Notes: generated by a model from the letters alone, not told the origin. 64,000 nucleotides of DNA from Mariprofundus ferrooxydans PV-1 (GCF_000153765.1 NZ_DS022294.1:1186844-1250843), one strand, 5' to 3'. Counted from the stretch's first letter, positions 7,766 to 18,358 are shown. A program made the numbers and translations.

Positions 7766-10201
7766 ATGCGAATTGAACTGCGTATCGCAAAAGAGTTAAA
7801 CGTGAATGAGCGGCAGACTGCGGCAGCGATTGCGTTGCTGGATGGCGGGGCTACCGTGCCTTTTGTTGCCCGCTATCGTAAAGAGGCAACCGGTGGACTG
7901 GATGATACGCAATTACGTTATCTGGATCAGCGTCTCACTTATTTGCGGGATCTGGAGTCGCGTCGCTCGGTTATTCTGAAATCGATAAGAGATCAGGAAA
8001 AACTGACCCCTGCGCTGGAGCATGCCATTGTTACCGCAGAAACCATGGCACGGCTGGAAGATATCTACCTCCCCTTTAAACCGAAACGCCGAACCAGAGC
8101 GCAGATGGCGCGCGAAGCAGGACTGGAACCGCTGGCCCATAGCCTGCTGGCTGATCCGACGCAGCAGCCGGAGGCGCTGGCTGCCACATTCATCAGCAGC
8201 GAGCATGGTATCGACAGCGTTGATGCAGCGCTTGAGGGAGCGCGCCAGATTCTGATGGAGCAATTCGGCGAGGATGCCGATCTGATCGGGCGCTTGCGCG
8301 ACTATCTGGGCAAACATGCGCTGCTTATCAGCTCTGTGCTGCGCGGCAAGGCGGAAGAGGGGAGTAAATTTGCCGATTATTTCGACTACAGCGAGCAGCT
8401 GAAACGGATACCGTCTCACCGTGCACTGGCCCTGTTTCGCGGGCGTAATGAAGGCGTGCTCAGTATCAGAGTGCAGGAAGGCAATGAAGTGCCGGACGCT
8501 TCGGGGATGGGGCACTGTGAAGCGATGCTGGCCCGTCATTTCAGCATTGCCGGGCGCGGCAGGCCTGCTGATAAATGGCTGCTGGAGAGCGTGCACGCAG
8601 CCTGGACGCAAAAGCTGCACAAGCGGCTGGAGCTGGACCTCTTTAACGGACTGCGGCAACAGGCCGAAGATGAGGCGATCAGGGTGTTTGCCCATAATCT
8701 GCGCGATCTGCTGCTTGCGGCACCGGCCGGCCCGCGTACGACCATGGGGCTGGACCCGGGACTGCGTACAGGTGTGAAGGTGGCGGTAGTCGATGCAACA
8801 GGCAAGTTGCTTGATACCGCAACGATCTATCCGCATGTGCCGGCCAAACGCTGGGATGAAGCGATTGCAGCTCTGGCCGTGCTGGCCGACAAACATCATG
8901 TGGATCTGGTCGCTATCGGTAATGGTACAGGTTCACGCGAAACCGAGGCGCTGGTGAAGGAGTTGCGCGAACGCTTTGCCCAGTTGCATCTCACACAGGT
9001 GATGGTTTCCGAAGCAGGTGCATCGGTCTATTCGGCTTCAGAGACGGCTGCCAAAGAGTTTCCCGGTCTGGATGTGTCGTTGCGCGGTGCTGTTTCCATT
9101 GCCCGGCGCTTGCAGGATCCGCTGGCGGAACTGGTGAAGATCGAACCGAAGTCGATTGGTGTCGGCCAGTATCAGCATGATGTGAATCAGACAGCGCTCG
9201 CACGCATGCTCGATGGTGTGGTGGAAGACTGCGTGAATCATGTCGGGGTCGATATCAATACAGCTTCAGCAGCGTTGCTGGCGCATGTGGCAGGACTCAG
9301 TCGTTCGGTGGCTGAAAATATTGTCAGTTGCCGCGATACGCAGGGCAGCTTTCATAATCGTCAGCAAATTCTCAAGGTACAGGGTATCGGGCCGAAGAGT
9401 TTTGAGCAGGCGGCCGGGTTTCTGCGTATTATGAAAGGGGACAACCCGCTGGACGCATCGGCTGTACATCCGGAAGCCTATCCTGTGGTGGAAAAGATAG
9501 TGGCCGCTACCGGCAAGCCGGTGAAAGAGTTGATGGGCAACCGTGAGTTTCTGCAGCAGCTGAAGGCGGGAGATTTTGCCGATGAGCGTTTCGGCGAAAT
9601 CACCGTATCCGATATTCTGCTGGAGTTTGAAAAGCCGGGTCGCGATCCGCGTCCGGCGTTCCGTACGGCTAAATTCAAGGCGGGTGTTAAAGAGCTGCGT
9701 GACCTGCGCGAAGGCATGATTCTGGAGGGGGTCGTGACCAATGTGGCCAACTTCGGCGCATTTGTTGATATCGGCGTGCATCAGGACGGACTGGTACATA
9801 TCTCCGCTTTGACGCATCAGTTTATCGATGATCCGCGCAAGGTCGTGAAAACAGGAGAAGTGGTACAGGTGAAGGTGCTGGAGGTGGATGCCAGGCGCAA
9901 GCGCATCTCTTTGACCATGCGTATGGATGATGTGCCGGGTGCGAAAGCGGAGAAGCCGGAGGCTGCCGCTGCTAAACCGGCAGAAAAACGTCGGGGGAAA
10001 AAACAGCATCCGGAGAAGTCCCGCGCAGCAGGCAAAGCGCAGGCGAACAAGGCGCATGGTGGCAGGTCGGATATACATAAAGCGCGCCCGAGTGCGCCGA
10101 AGACACCAAAAGATCAGGTGAAAGAGCGGTTGGCGACACAGAAGAGTCAGCCGAAAAATGCACTGGCGGCAGCTTTTGCCAAAGCGATGAGTAAGAAGTA
10201 A
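7766..10201 (+). CDS. tex: Tex, S1-domain transcription accessory protein
   Basis: An 811-residue cytoplasmic nucleic-acid-binding protein of the Tex family, which affects transcription and in some species virulence gene expression. It shows the N-terminal helical domain, a YqgF/RNase H-like domain starting near residue 327 (GLDPGLRTG), helix-hairpin-helix repeats around 490-570, and an S1 RNA-binding domain at about 648-718. The last 90 residues are a Lys/Ala-rich tail. The start at 7766 has AGGAG six bases upstream; the upstream in-frame extension is not family-like. Confidence 0.95.
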   Translation: MRIELRIAKELNVNERQTAAAIALLDGGATVPFVARYRKEATGGLDDTQLRYLDQRLTYLRDLESRRSVILKSIRDQEKLTPALEHAIVTAETMARLEDIYLPFKPKRRTRAQMAREAGLEPLAHSLLADPTQQPEALAATFISSEHGIDSVDAALEGARQILMEQFGEDADLIGRLRDYLGKHALLISSVLRGKAEEGSKFADYFDYSEQLKRIPSHRALALFRGRNEGVLSIRVQEGNEVPDASGMGHCEAMLARHFSIAGRGRPADKWLLESVHAAWTQKLHKRLELDLFNGLRQQAEDEAIRVFAHNLRDLLLAAPAGPRTTMGLDPGLRTGVKVAVVDATGKLLDTATIYPHVPAKRWDEAIAALAVLADKHHVDLVAIGNGTGSRETEALVKELRERFAQLHLTQVMVSEAGASVYSASETAAKEFPGLDVSLRGAVSIARRLQDPLAELVKIEPKSIGVGQYQHDVNQTALARMLDGVVEDCVNHVGVDINTASAALLAHVAGLSRSVAENIVSCRDTQGSFHNRQQILKVQGIGPKSFEQAAGFLRIMKGDNPLDASAVHPEAYPVVEKIVAATGKPVKELMGNREFLQQLKAGDFADERFGEITVSDILLEFEKPGRDPRPAFRTAKFKAGVKELRDLREGMILEGVVTNVANFGAFVDIGVHQDGLVHISALTHQFIDDPRKVVKTGEVVQVKVLEVDARRKRISLTMRMDDVPGAKAEKPEAAAAKPAEKRRGKKQHPEKSRAAGKAQANKAHGGRSDIHKARPSAPKTPKDQVKERLATQKSQPKNALAAAFAKAMSKK

Positions 10202-10247
10202 CGAAAGGATCGTTTCAGCTTCGGGGCAGCCATCCCGAACGGGTTTG

Positions 10248-10277
10248 TTGGTCCGGCCGCCTCACTTGGTCTATACT
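10248..10277 (+). promoter_or_regulatory. Probable sigma70 promoter for the Dyp peroxidase
   Basis: TTGGTC (10248-10253) and TATACT (10272-10277) are 18 nt apart, about 40 nt before the peroxidase ATG. The -10 is perfect apart from one base and the -35 matches at four of six positions. Confidence 0.5.
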
Positions 10278-10318
10278 CACACAGCTGATCAGGAACAGCG
10301 GGCGATACGGAGAAAGAT

Positions 10319-11200
10319 ATGAACAAGGTGCAACGGGGAATATTGGCAGATGTGCCGCAAGTCGGACGGCATCTGCTGTTTTCTATCATGCCGGGTGGAG
10401 ATCTGATCCCGGCATTAGAGTCGTTGCGCGAGATAGCCGACGGTGAGGCGACGGTCGTCGGGCTCGGCCAGTCGCTGGTGCTTGCGCTCGGCCACGATGT
10501 GCCCGACCTGCGCCTCTTTCCGCCCGTTGCCGGAGCGGGTTTTGCCGTGCCCTCGACGCCTGCTGCTCTGTGGTGCTGGCTGCGCGGTGCAGATCGGGGT
10601 GAGCTGCTGCATCGTGCACGCCGGATCGAACGGATTCTGGTACCCGCCTTGCAGCTGGATCAGAGCATCGATGTATTCAAATACGATATCGGCCGCGATC
10701 TTACCGGCTACGAGGACGGCACTGAAAACCCGGTGGATGGGGATGCAGTCGAAGCGGCTGTCATGAGCAGTGGAAAGGTCGGTATGGATGGCTCCAGCTT
10801 CGTGGCGGTGCAGCAATGGTTACATGATCTGGGCCGGTTCGATGCGATGTCTGCAACCAACCAAGACTATACTATAGGCCGTTGCAGGGAATCCAACGAA
10901 GAGATCGCAGATGCGCCGGACTCGGCTCATGTGAAGCGTACGGCTCAGGAGGATTTTACCCCTGAAGCCTTTATCCTGAGGCGCTCAATGCCATGGTCCG
11001 ATGGCCAGCGGGCGGGACTCGTGTTTGTCGCTTTCGGTAAATCGTTTGATGCCTACGAGGCGCTGCTGCGCCGCATGGTCGGTGCCGATGACGGCATCGT
11101 CGACAGTCTGTTCAGTTTTACTACCCCGATCACCGGCAGTTATTTCTGGTGTCCGCCGATGTATGACGGGCACCTTGACCTGCGCGCTATCGGCCTTTGA
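10319..11200 (+). CDS. Dye-decolorizing (Dyp-type) haem peroxidase
   Basis: A 293-residue Dyp peroxidase that reduces H2O2 using haem and oxidises bulky phenolic or dye-like substrates. Diagnostic residues are the distal Asp in GYEDGTENP, the proximal haem His in DSAHVKRT and the distal Arg in ILRRSMPW. The absence of a signal peptide and the length place it with the short, cytoplasmic (YfeX-like) group. No encapsulin gene or encapsulin-targeting tail is visible nearby. GGAG precedes the ATG. Confidence 0.92.
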   Translation: MNKVQRGILADVPQVGRHLLFSIMPGGDLIPALESLREIADGEATVVGLGQSLVLALGHDVPDLRLFPPVAGAGFAVPSTPAALWCWLRGADRGELLHRARRIERILVPALQLDQSIDVFKYDIGRDLTGYEDGTENPVDGDAVEAAVMSSGKVGMDGSSFVAVQQWLHDLGRFDAMSATNQDYTIGRCRESNEEIADAPDSAHVKRTAQEDFTPEAFILRRSMPWSDGQRAGLVFVAFGKSFDAYEALLRRMVGADDGIVDSLFSFTTPITGSYFWCPPMYDGHLDLRAIGL

Positions 11201-11269
11201 GGTTGCTGTTGATCAGGCAGATGCCTGATGATGCCGACGTCGCCGCATTCTTAATCGTTGTTTGCGGCT

Positions 11270-12784
11270 TCAGGAGATCGATGTATATCCATGCTGATAT
11301 ACGGTTGAGAGATCACGCCAGCAACCGATACAGCCTTCCATGATAGTATCGATATCGGGTATATCCGAGCTGCCGGCTTCATAGAAGCGGATGCTGCCGG
11401 GCTGTTTCCATGCCTCCATCACCGGCGCCACGATACGCCATGACTCCTCCACCTCGTCGGCACGGGAGAACAGGGCTGTCTCTCCGAGCAGAGCATCGTG
11501 CAGCAGGGTTTCGTAAGCTTCGGGCGAGTCCGAGCCGGTCATTGCATATGGTGCATCAAGCGCCAGCTTGTGCAGTTGATCGTTCAATCCGGGCTGTTTG
11601 GCATTAAGCAGAAAGATCATGCCCTCTTCGGGATGCAGTCGGAAAACCAGTTCATTCTGCGGCAGGTGTTCCTTGATATGGGCAAACAGGTTCTTCGGCG
11701 GTTGTTTAAAGCGGATGGCGATTTCCGAAACGCGCTCAGGCAGTCGTTTGCCGGTACGCAACAGGAATGGCACATCCTGCCAGCGCCAGTTGTCGATATA
11801 GAGTTTCAGTGCGGCAAAGGTTTCGGCGGTTGAGGCGGGGTCAACATCCGGCTCATCGCGATAGGCGGGCACGCGCTTGCCGTCAATGGTGCCGCCGGCG
11901 TACTGGGCGCGCACGGCAAAGCGATCTACCTGATCGGATGGAATCGCGCGCACGGATTTCAGCACCTTTACCTTTTCATCGCGTATGGCATTACCGTCGA
12001 GTGATACCGGCGCCTCCATCGCCACCAGCGTCATGACCTGAATCAGGTGGCTCTGGATCATATCCACCAGTGCGCCGGCCTTTTCGTAATAGTCGGCCCG
12101 GTACTCCACGCCGATCGTTTCTGAAACCGAAATCTGTACATGGTCGATATAATTGCGATTCCACAACGGCTCGAAGACGGTGTTGGCAAAGCGGAACACC
12201 ATCAGGTTCTGTACCCCCTCCTTGCCGAGATAATGGTCAATACGGTAAACCTGCGACTCTTTGACATATTCCCGGAATGTCAGATTGAGTGCGCACGCAC
12301 TCTCCAGGTCACTGCCGAATGGCTTCTCGATGACAATGCGGCGAAAACCATCGCTCTCATCCAGCAAACCCGACTGATGCAGGGCGGATACAGCGGATTC
12401 ATACCACTGGGGCGGTATGGCGAGGTAAAACAGGGCGTTGGTTCGTCCGTTCGAGCTTTTCATGTTTTCGCGCAGGCGCTGATACATGGATGCATCGGTC
12501 AGATCACCGATTGTCAGTTCCAGCATCGTGGAGATGCTCTGCCAGCTGGCATCATCATTGATGCTGTCGGGATGAAACTCCTCCAGTGATGCATGCACAT
12601 AGCTCTGCCACCGCTCTGCATGCCAGCTCGGATCGCGCATGACACCGATAATACGCGAGTTCGGTGCCAGCAGGTTCCAGTGATGCATGCGTGCCAGCGC
12701 CGGCAGCAACTTGCGCCGGGTCAGATCACCCGAGGCGCCAAAGATGACGATATTACATGGGTCTGCCTGTAGAACCGTGCTCAT
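11270..12784 (-). CDS. zwf: Glucose-6-phosphate 1-dehydrogenase
   Basis: A 504-residue cytoplasmic enzyme that oxidises glucose 6-phosphate to 6-phosphogluconolactone with NADP. The dinucleotide motif GASGDLT is at residues 16-22. The active-site block RIDHYLGKE is intact. It begins 8 nt after the HemF gene, so it is the last gene of the leftward maf-rng-hemW-hemF-zwf run. No pgl or gnd gene is beside it. Confidence 0.95.
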   Translation of the reverse strand: MSTVLQADPCNIVIFGASGDLTRRKLLPALARMHHWNLLAPNSRIIGVMRDPSWHAERWQSYVHASLEEFHPDSINDDASWQSISTMLELTIGDLTDASMYQRLRENMKSSNGRTNALFYLAIPPQWYESAVSALHQSGLLDESDGFRRIVIEKPFGSDLESACALNLTFREYVKESQVYRIDHYLGKEGVQNLMVFRFANTVFEPLWNRNYIDHVQISVSETIGVEYRADYYEKAGALVDMIQSHLIQVMTLVAMEAPVSLDGNAIRDEKVKVLKSVRAIPSDQVDRFAVRAQYAGGTIDGKRVPAYRDEPDVDPASTAETFAALKLYIDNWRWQDVPFLLRTGKRLPERVSEIAIRFKQPPKNLFAHIKEHLPQNELVFRLHPEEGMIFLLNAKQPGLNDQLHKLALDAPYAMTGSDSPEAYETLLHDALLGETALFSRADEVEESWRIVAPVMEAWKQPGSIRFYEAGSSDIPDIDTIMEGCIGCWRDLSTVYQHGYTSIS

Positions 12785-12792
12785 GGCATCGC

Positions 12793-13830
12793 TCAGCTAT
12801 GGTTTTTCACGGTAGGAGGAGTGCTGTCGCCCGAGGCCTGCATGGCGATCGCTTCCGGATAGGTGCGGTAATGGTTGCGGACTACGGCTGCGAGCTTTGC
12901 TTTTACCTGAGCGTCCACCAGTGCAGGGGTGGTTGCCGGCAGGGCGGCGATCAGTGATTCCAGCAGTTTTTCCTGCGGTGCAGGCATGCGATCGACCCAC
13001 GTGTGTAGCAGGTCGCGATCCACATAAGCCGGCAATGAGCCCATAATACCGACATCGTTCTGGTCGTGAACCAGCAGGCCGGTGGTGGTGCCGCGATCGA
13101 GTGTCAGTACCTGAAAGAAATAGAGTGTGTGGTAGGCCAGTTGTGCCGCCTGCTGCGCATCGGTGGCCTGTTCAGGGCTCTGCAGCACCTGCTTCAGGAT
13201 ATCGACATAGGTGTCGATGGCGGCCTCGCCGACACTTCTGGCCAGTGCGTAATCCGCATCGGCATCGCTGGTGCTGTAGCTTTCCAGATAAAAATGGGCC
13301 ACGCCGCGATGACGGCCGAGAGCCGGGATATAAAAGTAACGCTCGCCCTGTGCTTTGGCCTCATCGAATTGCGCCGGAGCCGCCTGTTTGAGGGCGGCGA
13401 AGAACTGGGCTGTGTGGGCCGGATTCTCATTGGATGGATTCAGATCGGCCATCATGCGCCAGTATCCCTGCCCGTTTTTCATTTCGGTCCAGCTGATATG
13501 GATGTGTACCGACGGGGCCAGCGGATGCACGGGATGGATAATGGTCGATATGGCGTTGGCCGAACCCAGTTTCTTTTCAGGCAGATCATCGTAATGTACC
13601 TGCGAAACATTGACCGAACCGCGCCCGATCAGATCGCCATCGGCTGTTTCAAAGCGCACTCCGCCGCCATGTTTGCCCTCATCGCGACACCACTCGACCG
13701 CCGCAAGGCGCTGACTGCTACCTTCGGTGATCGCCAGTTTTTCCAGAGCCTGCACAAAACGGCTTTGAAGTTCAGTGACCAGATCCAGTGCGTGAGCTGC
13801 GCTGGCAGATGTGGCGGGTGTGCGTTGCAT
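12793..13830 (-). CDS. hemF: Oxygen-dependent coproporphyrinogen III oxidase, divergent
   Basis: HemF decarboxylates two propionates of coproporphyrinogen III with O2. The 345-residue protein can be lined up with E. coli HemF through several blocks: GGGVRF, GSVNVSQVH, the IIHPVHPLAPSVHIH core, YFYIPALGRHRG, and LDRGTTTGL near the C-terminus. It is divergent: the usual QRGIGG reads HRGVAH and the usual FGGGFDLTP region reads RMMADLNPS. Location directly after hemW supports a haem role. A distinct function within the fold is possible. Confidence 0.75.
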   Translation of the reverse strand: MQRTPATSASAAHALDLVTELQSRFVQALEKLAITEGSSQRLAAVEWCRDEGKHGGGVRFETADGDLIGRGSVNVSQVHYDDLPEKKLGSANAISTIIHPVHPLAPSVHIHISWTEMKNGQGYWRMMADLNPSNENPAHTAQFFAALKQAAPAQFDEAKAQGERYFYIPALGRHRGVAHFYLESYSTSDADADYALARSVGEAAIDTYVDILKQVLQSPEQATDAQQAAQLAYHTLYFFQVLTLDRGTTTGLLVHDQNDVGIMGSLPAYVDRDLLHTWVDRMPAPQEKLLESLIAALPATTPALVDAQVKAKLAAVVRNHYRTYPEAIAMQASGDSTPPTVKNHS

Positions 13831-13928
13831 GGTAAATACCTCGATGTTTTATGGGCATGGAACTATGAAGGAATCGGGCCGGGGTTCAATGACCTGTAAG
13901 CCATCCTGCCTGAGTATGTGCCGGATGC

Positions 13929-15092
13929 TTACAATACGCTGGCGGCAATGGTGTCGGCCAGAGGCAGTCCTGCCGGGGTCAGAAAAATAGATTGTTCTGT
14001 CACCTTCAGCATCTCCCGATCCAGCCACGGTTGCAGATTGGCGGCAAACAGATCGAACGCATCAGTGCCGAAACGCTGTTTGAAGGCTGCGCGATCGATT
14101 CCCTGTGTGCGACGCAGGGCCAACCAGCATGCTTCGCCGGCTGCCTGCAGGTGATCCAGAGATTCGCGGCTGTTAATAGCGCATCCGTTGGTTGTGGCTG
14201 TCTCGATATAGCGCTCCGGCGCACGCGTGTTGCTATAGCGTGTGACGCCCAGATCCGGCTCATCCCATTTGCCGGCAGCGCCTGCACCGATGCCGATATA
14301 ATCATCATATTGCCAGTAGCCGTCATTGTGGCGGCACTTGAGATCAGGGCGCGAGAAGTTGGATACCTCATAGGCCTGATAACCGGCATGGGCCAGCTGC
14401 TCACGGGTGGCGAAAAGCATGGCGAGCGCCAGCTCGTCGTCGGGCAGTGGATAGGGTTCTTGCGCATGCCTGACGGCCAGTGCGGTATGGGCTTCCACTG
14501 TCAGCTGGTAACAGGAGAGGTGCTCGGGAGCCAGTTCCACCACCCTGCGTAGTGTGGTCAGCCAGTGATCCAGATCCTGCTCGGGCAGGCCGAACATCAG
14601 GTCGAGATTGATATTGTCAAAGCCGGCACGGCGGGCCATGTGAAAGGCGGCAGTGGCTTCTTCCGGTCCGTGAATGCGCTCCAGCCAGCGCAGTTTGGCC
14701 GCATCAAGGCTCTGCACACCGATGGATAGGCGATTGATGCCGGCCTGCCGGTAAGCCAGAAACCTGTCTGCCTCGGCGCTGCCGGGGTTGGCTTCCAGTG
14801 TGATCTCACAGGAGCTGGTCAGCCCGAACAGCTCCTCTGCCGCGCTTATAACAGCTGCGATCAGTGCAGGCGGAGCCAGTGACGGTGTGCCGCCGCCGAA
14901 AAATATCGAGGCAAGTGTGCGCCCGGCGAAGGGGGCGTGCTCCGACCAGTGTGTTAGCTCGGCCAGCAACGCCTGCTGATAGGCCTGCCAGGGCGGTTCA
15001 TCACGCACGTGCGAGTTAAAATCACAGTAATGACATTTATGTGCGCAGAAAGGGATATGCACATACAGGCGTAACGGGCTGGCAACAGTCAC
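13929..15092 (-). CDS. hemW: Radical SAM haem chaperone HemW
   Basis: A 387-residue HemN-like protein. The 4Fe-4S cysteines are C16, C20 and C23 in CAHKCHYCDF. This is the HemW pattern; HemN oxidases carry an extra Cys directly after the triad, and have a longer N-terminus. HemW binds haem and delivers it to respiratory enzymes rather than oxidising coproporphyrinogen. It starts 11 nt after the RNase G stop, in the same operon direction, and is followed by hemF. Confidence 0.88.
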   Translation of the reverse strand: MTVASPLRLYVHIPFCAHKCHYCDFNSHVRDEPPWQAYQQALLAELTHWSEHAPFAGRTLASIFFGGGTPSLAPPALIAAVISAAEELFGLTSSCEITLEANPGSAEADRFLAYRQAGINRLSIGVQSLDAAKLRWLERIHGPEEATAAFHMARRAGFDNINLDLMFGLPEQDLDHWLTTLRRVVELAPEHLSCYQLTVEAHTALAVRHAQEPYPLPDDELALAMLFATREQLAHAGYQAYEVSNFSRPDLKCRHNDGYWQYDDYIGIGAGAAGKWDEPDLGVTRYSNTRAPERYIETATTNGCAINSRESLDHLQAAGEACWLALRRTQGIDRAAFKQRFGTDAFDLFAANLQPWLDREMLKVTEQSIFLTPAGLPLADTIAASVL

Positions 15093-15103
15093 CGGATGGA
15101 TGC

Positions 15104-16624
15104 TTACTGCAGTACTACTTCGTAGTGATCGGAGGCGAAATCCTCGTCGCTCTTGAGCGAAATCTCTTTCTTCAGGAACTCTTCGAGTTGCAGTACGCCC
15201 TGATTTTCCTCACTGAGCAGCAGATCAATGATGGAGGGATGGGCTATGACCATCAGTTTTTCGCAAGGGTAAGCGCGTGCTTCGGCGACCACCTCGCGGA
15301 AGAGCTGGTAACAGATCGTGGTCGGGCTTTTGGCCTGACCAATGCCGCCGCAACGCCCGCACTCTTTCATCAGCATGCGGCCGAGTGAATCACGTGTGCG
15401 CTTGCGTGTCATTTCCACCAGCCCCAGCTCGGAGAGCTGGACGATATGGGTTTTGGTTTTGTCGCGCTTGAGTGCCTCATCCAGTACTTCCATCAGCCGC
15501 TGCTTGTTTTCATCCTCCTGCATATCGATGAAGTCCACGACGATGATGCCGCCGAGGTTACGCAGGCGCAGCTGATGCACGATTTCATGTACGGCTTCCA
15601 GGTTGGTTTTAAAGCCGGTCTCTTCCATATTGCGTGAGCCGACAAATGAGCCTGAATTCACATCAATGGCGATCAGGGCTTCGGTCTGGTCGATGACAAT
15701 GTGGCCGCCGGATTTGAGGGGGACACGCCGCTTGAGTGCGCTTTCGATGGCTTCTTCCACGCCATACACATCGAAAATCGGGCGCTCGCCCGGATAATAG
15801 TAGAGTCGTTTGGAGACTTCCGGCATAAATCTGCGGGCAAACTTTTTCATGCTTTCATACGCTTCTTTGGAGTCGATATGGATTTTTTCAACTTCCGCAT
15901 CGACATAATCGCGCATGACACGCAGGTAGAGGTTCAGCTCCTTGTGGATCAGCGTACCCAGGCCTGCACTCTTGGTCCGTTTTTCAATATCACCCCACAG
16001 GCGCAGCAGGTAATCAAGATCCTGCTGGATATCAGCCTCCTGTTTGCCTTCGGCAACAGTGCGAATAATCAGGCCGCCCTTTTCAGGTGCGATAGCATGG
16101 GCGATTGCCAGCAGACGTTCACGTTCAACCGGATCCTCCAGACGACGGGCAATGCCGGTGTGCTGGAGATGGGGCAGATAGACCAGATAGCGACCGGCCA
16201 GACCGACCTGGCTGGTCAGCCGCGGTCCCTTGGAGGCAATGGGTTCTCTGGAGACCTGTACCATCAACTCCTGCCCGTCCCTGATCAGGTTGGCGATCGG
16301 CGGCGCATTCCGACGCGGCTGATTGGAGGCACTGGAGTCATCTCCGACCTCATTGTCATCACCGTGATCGATCTCTTCCGACAACTCGAGGGCGGGTTGT
16401 TTGGCGGTGGCGATATCTCCGGCATAGAGAAAGCCGGCCTTATCCATGCCGATATCAACAAACGCCGCCTGAATGCCCGGCAGGACGCGTTGCACCCGTC
16501 CTTTATAGATGTTGCCTTTCAGGCCCCGTTCGCGCTCGATATAAATTTCTTCCGCCTGCCCGTTTTCAATGCGTGCCACGCGTGTTTCGAAAGGGGTGAC
16601 ATTTACCAGCAATTCCACGCTCAT
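15104..16624 (-). CDS. rng: Ribonuclease G
   Basis: A 506-residue endoribonuclease of the RNase E/G family that processes 16S rRNA 5' ends and decays some mRNAs. An S1 domain lies at residues 38-120 (YKGRVQRVLPGIQAAFVDIG). The DNase-I-like catalytic region contains AIDVNSGSF and VVDFIDM, whose aspartates bind Mg. The zinc-link CGRCGG is near residue 420. It lacks the long C-terminal scaffold of RNase E. Its ATG overlaps the maf stop (ATGA), showing translational coupling. Confidence 0.95.
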   Translation of the reverse strand: MSVELLVNVTPFETRVARIENGQAEEIYIERERGLKGNIYKGRVQRVLPGIQAAFVDIGMDKAGFLYAGDIATAKQPALELSEEIDHGDDNEVGDDSSASNQPRRNAPPIANLIRDGQELMVQVSREPIASKGPRLTSQVGLAGRYLVYLPHLQHTGIARRLEDPVERERLLAIAHAIAPEKGGLIIRTVAEGKQEADIQQDLDYLLRLWGDIEKRTKSAGLGTLIHKELNLYLRVMRDYVDAEVEKIHIDSKEAYESMKKFARRFMPEVSKRLYYYPGERPIFDVYGVEEAIESALKRRVPLKSGGHIVIDQTEALIAIDVNSGSFVGSRNMEETGFKTNLEAVHEIVHQLRLRNLGGIIVVDFIDMQEDENKQRLMEVLDEALKRDKTKTHIVQLSELGLVEMTRKRTRDSLGRMLMKECGRCGGIGQAKSPTTICYQLFREVVAEARAYPCEKLMVIAHPSIIDLLLSEENQGVLQLEEFLKKEISLKSDEDFASDHYEVVLQ

Positions 16625-17190
16625 TGCATATGCTCCATTGCCTTGATCTGTTCAATCATGCGGATCGTTGTGCGTACGGGCAGACCGATTACGTTGTCGA
16701 GCGGGCCGTCGATCGCTTCAATAAAGCTTGCCGCACCGCCCTGTACGGCATAGCCGCCGGCTTTATCCAGTACCTCATTGTGTACCAGATAGATGCCAAT
16801 CTCCTCGCGGCTTAGCTCGCGAAAGCGCACACGGGTTGCCACCTGTTCGCACAATATCTGTTCGCCCAGGCGGACGGCAACGCCGGTCAGCACCTGATGG
16901 GTCTGGCCGGATAACTGCATCAACATATGCCTCGCTGCATCCAGGTCTGCAGGTTGCCCGAAGGCCGTACCGTGAATGGCAACCAGTGTATCAGCGGCAA
17001 TGACCGGAATATCGGCAGGCGCACTACATGCCTGTGCCTTGTTGAGGCTCAGACGTGATACGGTTTCGCTTACCGTTTCGCCATGTTTGATAGTCTCATC
17101 AATATGTTGAGGTCGCACCTCAACGGCCATGCCTGCACTTTGCAGCAGGGTCAGGCGGCGGGGGGATTGGGATGCCAAAATTACTTCCAT
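16621..17190 (-). CDS. maf: Maf-family nucleoside triphosphate pyrophosphatase
   Basis: A 189-residue Maf protein. These hydrolyse dTTP/UTP or modified nucleotides to the monophosphate, keeping them out of nucleic acids. The signature SQSPRR is at residues 7-12 and the AADT motif lies near residue 65. Maf is commonly the gene before rng, as here, with a 4-nt overlap. YhdE (dTTP/UTP) type is the most likely subgroup from that context. Confidence 0.92.
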   Translation of the reverse strand: MEVILASQSPRRLTLLQSAGMAVEVRPQHIDETIKHGETVSETVSRLSLNKAQACSAPADIPVIAADTLVAIHGTAFGQPADLDAARHMLMQLSGQTHQVLTGVAVRLGEQILCEQVATRVRFRELSREEIGIYLVHNEVLDKAGGYAVQGGAASFIEAIDGPLDNVIGLPVRTTIRMIEQIKAMEHMQ

Positions 17191-17272
17191 GCGCCCATGT
17201 TATGCAATTGCCTGATAAATGCATCCTGCAGCTTGCATGTGGCTGGCGCATGCCTGTTGGCGTGGCCGATAC

Positions 17273-17300
17273 TTGACGATCCGGATTGCGTGTTTACGAT
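17273..17300 (+). promoter_or_regulatory. Sigma70 promoter of the polyprenyl synthase gene
   Basis: TTGACG (17273-17278) and TACGAT (17295-17300) are 16 nt apart. The predicted start near 17307 lies just before the ATG at 17322 and after the upstream in-frame GTG, which supports the shorter protein. Confidence 0.55.
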
Positions 17301-17321
17301 GCACGACCCGTGAGTCAATCA

Positions 17322-18299
17322 ATGAAATCATCACTGCAACGAGCAGTTACGCTGTGCAAGGCCGATATGCAACTGGTGGATACCTGTATCCATGAGAACC
17401 TGCAGTCGGATATCATGATGATTCCGGCTATCGGCCATTATATCGTCAACAGTGGCGGCAAGCGGCTCAGGCCTCTGCTTACCCTGCTGACCGCGCGTCT
17501 GTTCGGTTATCAGGGCAAGCGCCATGTCCCTCTGTCGGTTGTGGTGGAATTTATCCATACCGCATCATTGTTGCACGATGACGTGGTCGACTCCTCGGAT
17601 CAGCGCCGTGGCGCGCCCTCTGCCAATGGCGTGTGGGGTAATCAGGCCAGCGTGTTGGTTGGCGATTATCTCTTCTCGCGTGCTTTTCAGATGATGGTGA
17701 GCGATGGCGATATGGTCATGCTCAAGCTGATGAGCGATGTGACTAATGCACTGGCGGAAGGTGAAGTGTTGCAGCTGTCGCGCACTTTCCACCTGGAGAT
17801 GACGGAAGCCGAGTGTCTGGAAGTGATCGAGCGCAAAACAGCAGTACTGTTCAAGGCGGCAACGGAAGTCGGTGCTCACGTGGCCGGCCAGTCGGCACAA
17901 ACCATTGCGGCTATGGCTGAGTACGGCATGTGTCTGGGTGTCGCGTTTCAGCTGATGGATGATGCACTGGATTATCTGGCGGAAGCTGAAGATGCAGGCA
18001 AGCCTGTCGGTCATGATCTGGAGGAGGGGAAGATTACCCTGCCTCTGATCCATGCCATGCAGCGCGATGAGGCGCTGGCAGAGCGGGTGGAGGCTGTTTC
18101 CGAACGTGGCGGCTATGAGCCGGGTGATCGTGAATGGGTACGCGAGCGGGTAGCCGCACAAGGTGGCGCGGAATACGCCATGCAGTGTGCCAGAGAGTAT
18201 GCCGGCCGGGCAAAAAAACTGCTGCCTGAGCATGCCGACCCTGAGATGAAAGGGTTGCTGGCTGATCTGGCCGATTTTTCAGCGCACAGGCCTTTCTAA
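17322..18299 (+). CDS. ispB: Octaprenyl-type diphosphate synthase (ubiquinone side chain)
   Basis: A 325-residue trans-prenyltransferase. The two aspartate-rich Mg sites are DDVVD at 86-90 and DDALD at 213-217, and GGKRLRP binds the allylic substrate. It extends farnesyl diphosphate with IPP to the long chain used for ubiquinone. Chain length cannot be read with certainty, but the small residues before the first DDxxD fit long products. Start chosen at 17322 because the promoter lies across the longer alternative. Confidence 0.88.
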   Translation: MKSSLQRAVTLCKADMQLVDTCIHENLQSDIMMIPAIGHYIVNSGGKRLRPLLTLLTARLFGYQGKRHVPLSVVVEFIHTASLLHDDVVDSSDQRRGAPSANGVWGNQASVLVGDYLFSRAFQMMVSDGDMVMLKLMSDVTNALAEGEVLQLSRTFHLEMTEAECLEVIERKTAVLFKAATEVGAHVAGQSAQTIAAMAEYGMCLGVAFQLMDDALDYLAEAEDAGKPVGHDLEEGKITLPLIHAMQRDEALAERVEAVSERGGYEPGDREWVRERVAAQGGAEYAMQCAREYAGRAKKLLPEHADPEMKGLLADLADFSAHRPF

Positions 18300-18358
18300 A
18301 GCCAGCTCAGTGAGGCGGCCTGAATAGTCGGGCTGAAATGGCGGAAGGAAATTTGCAT

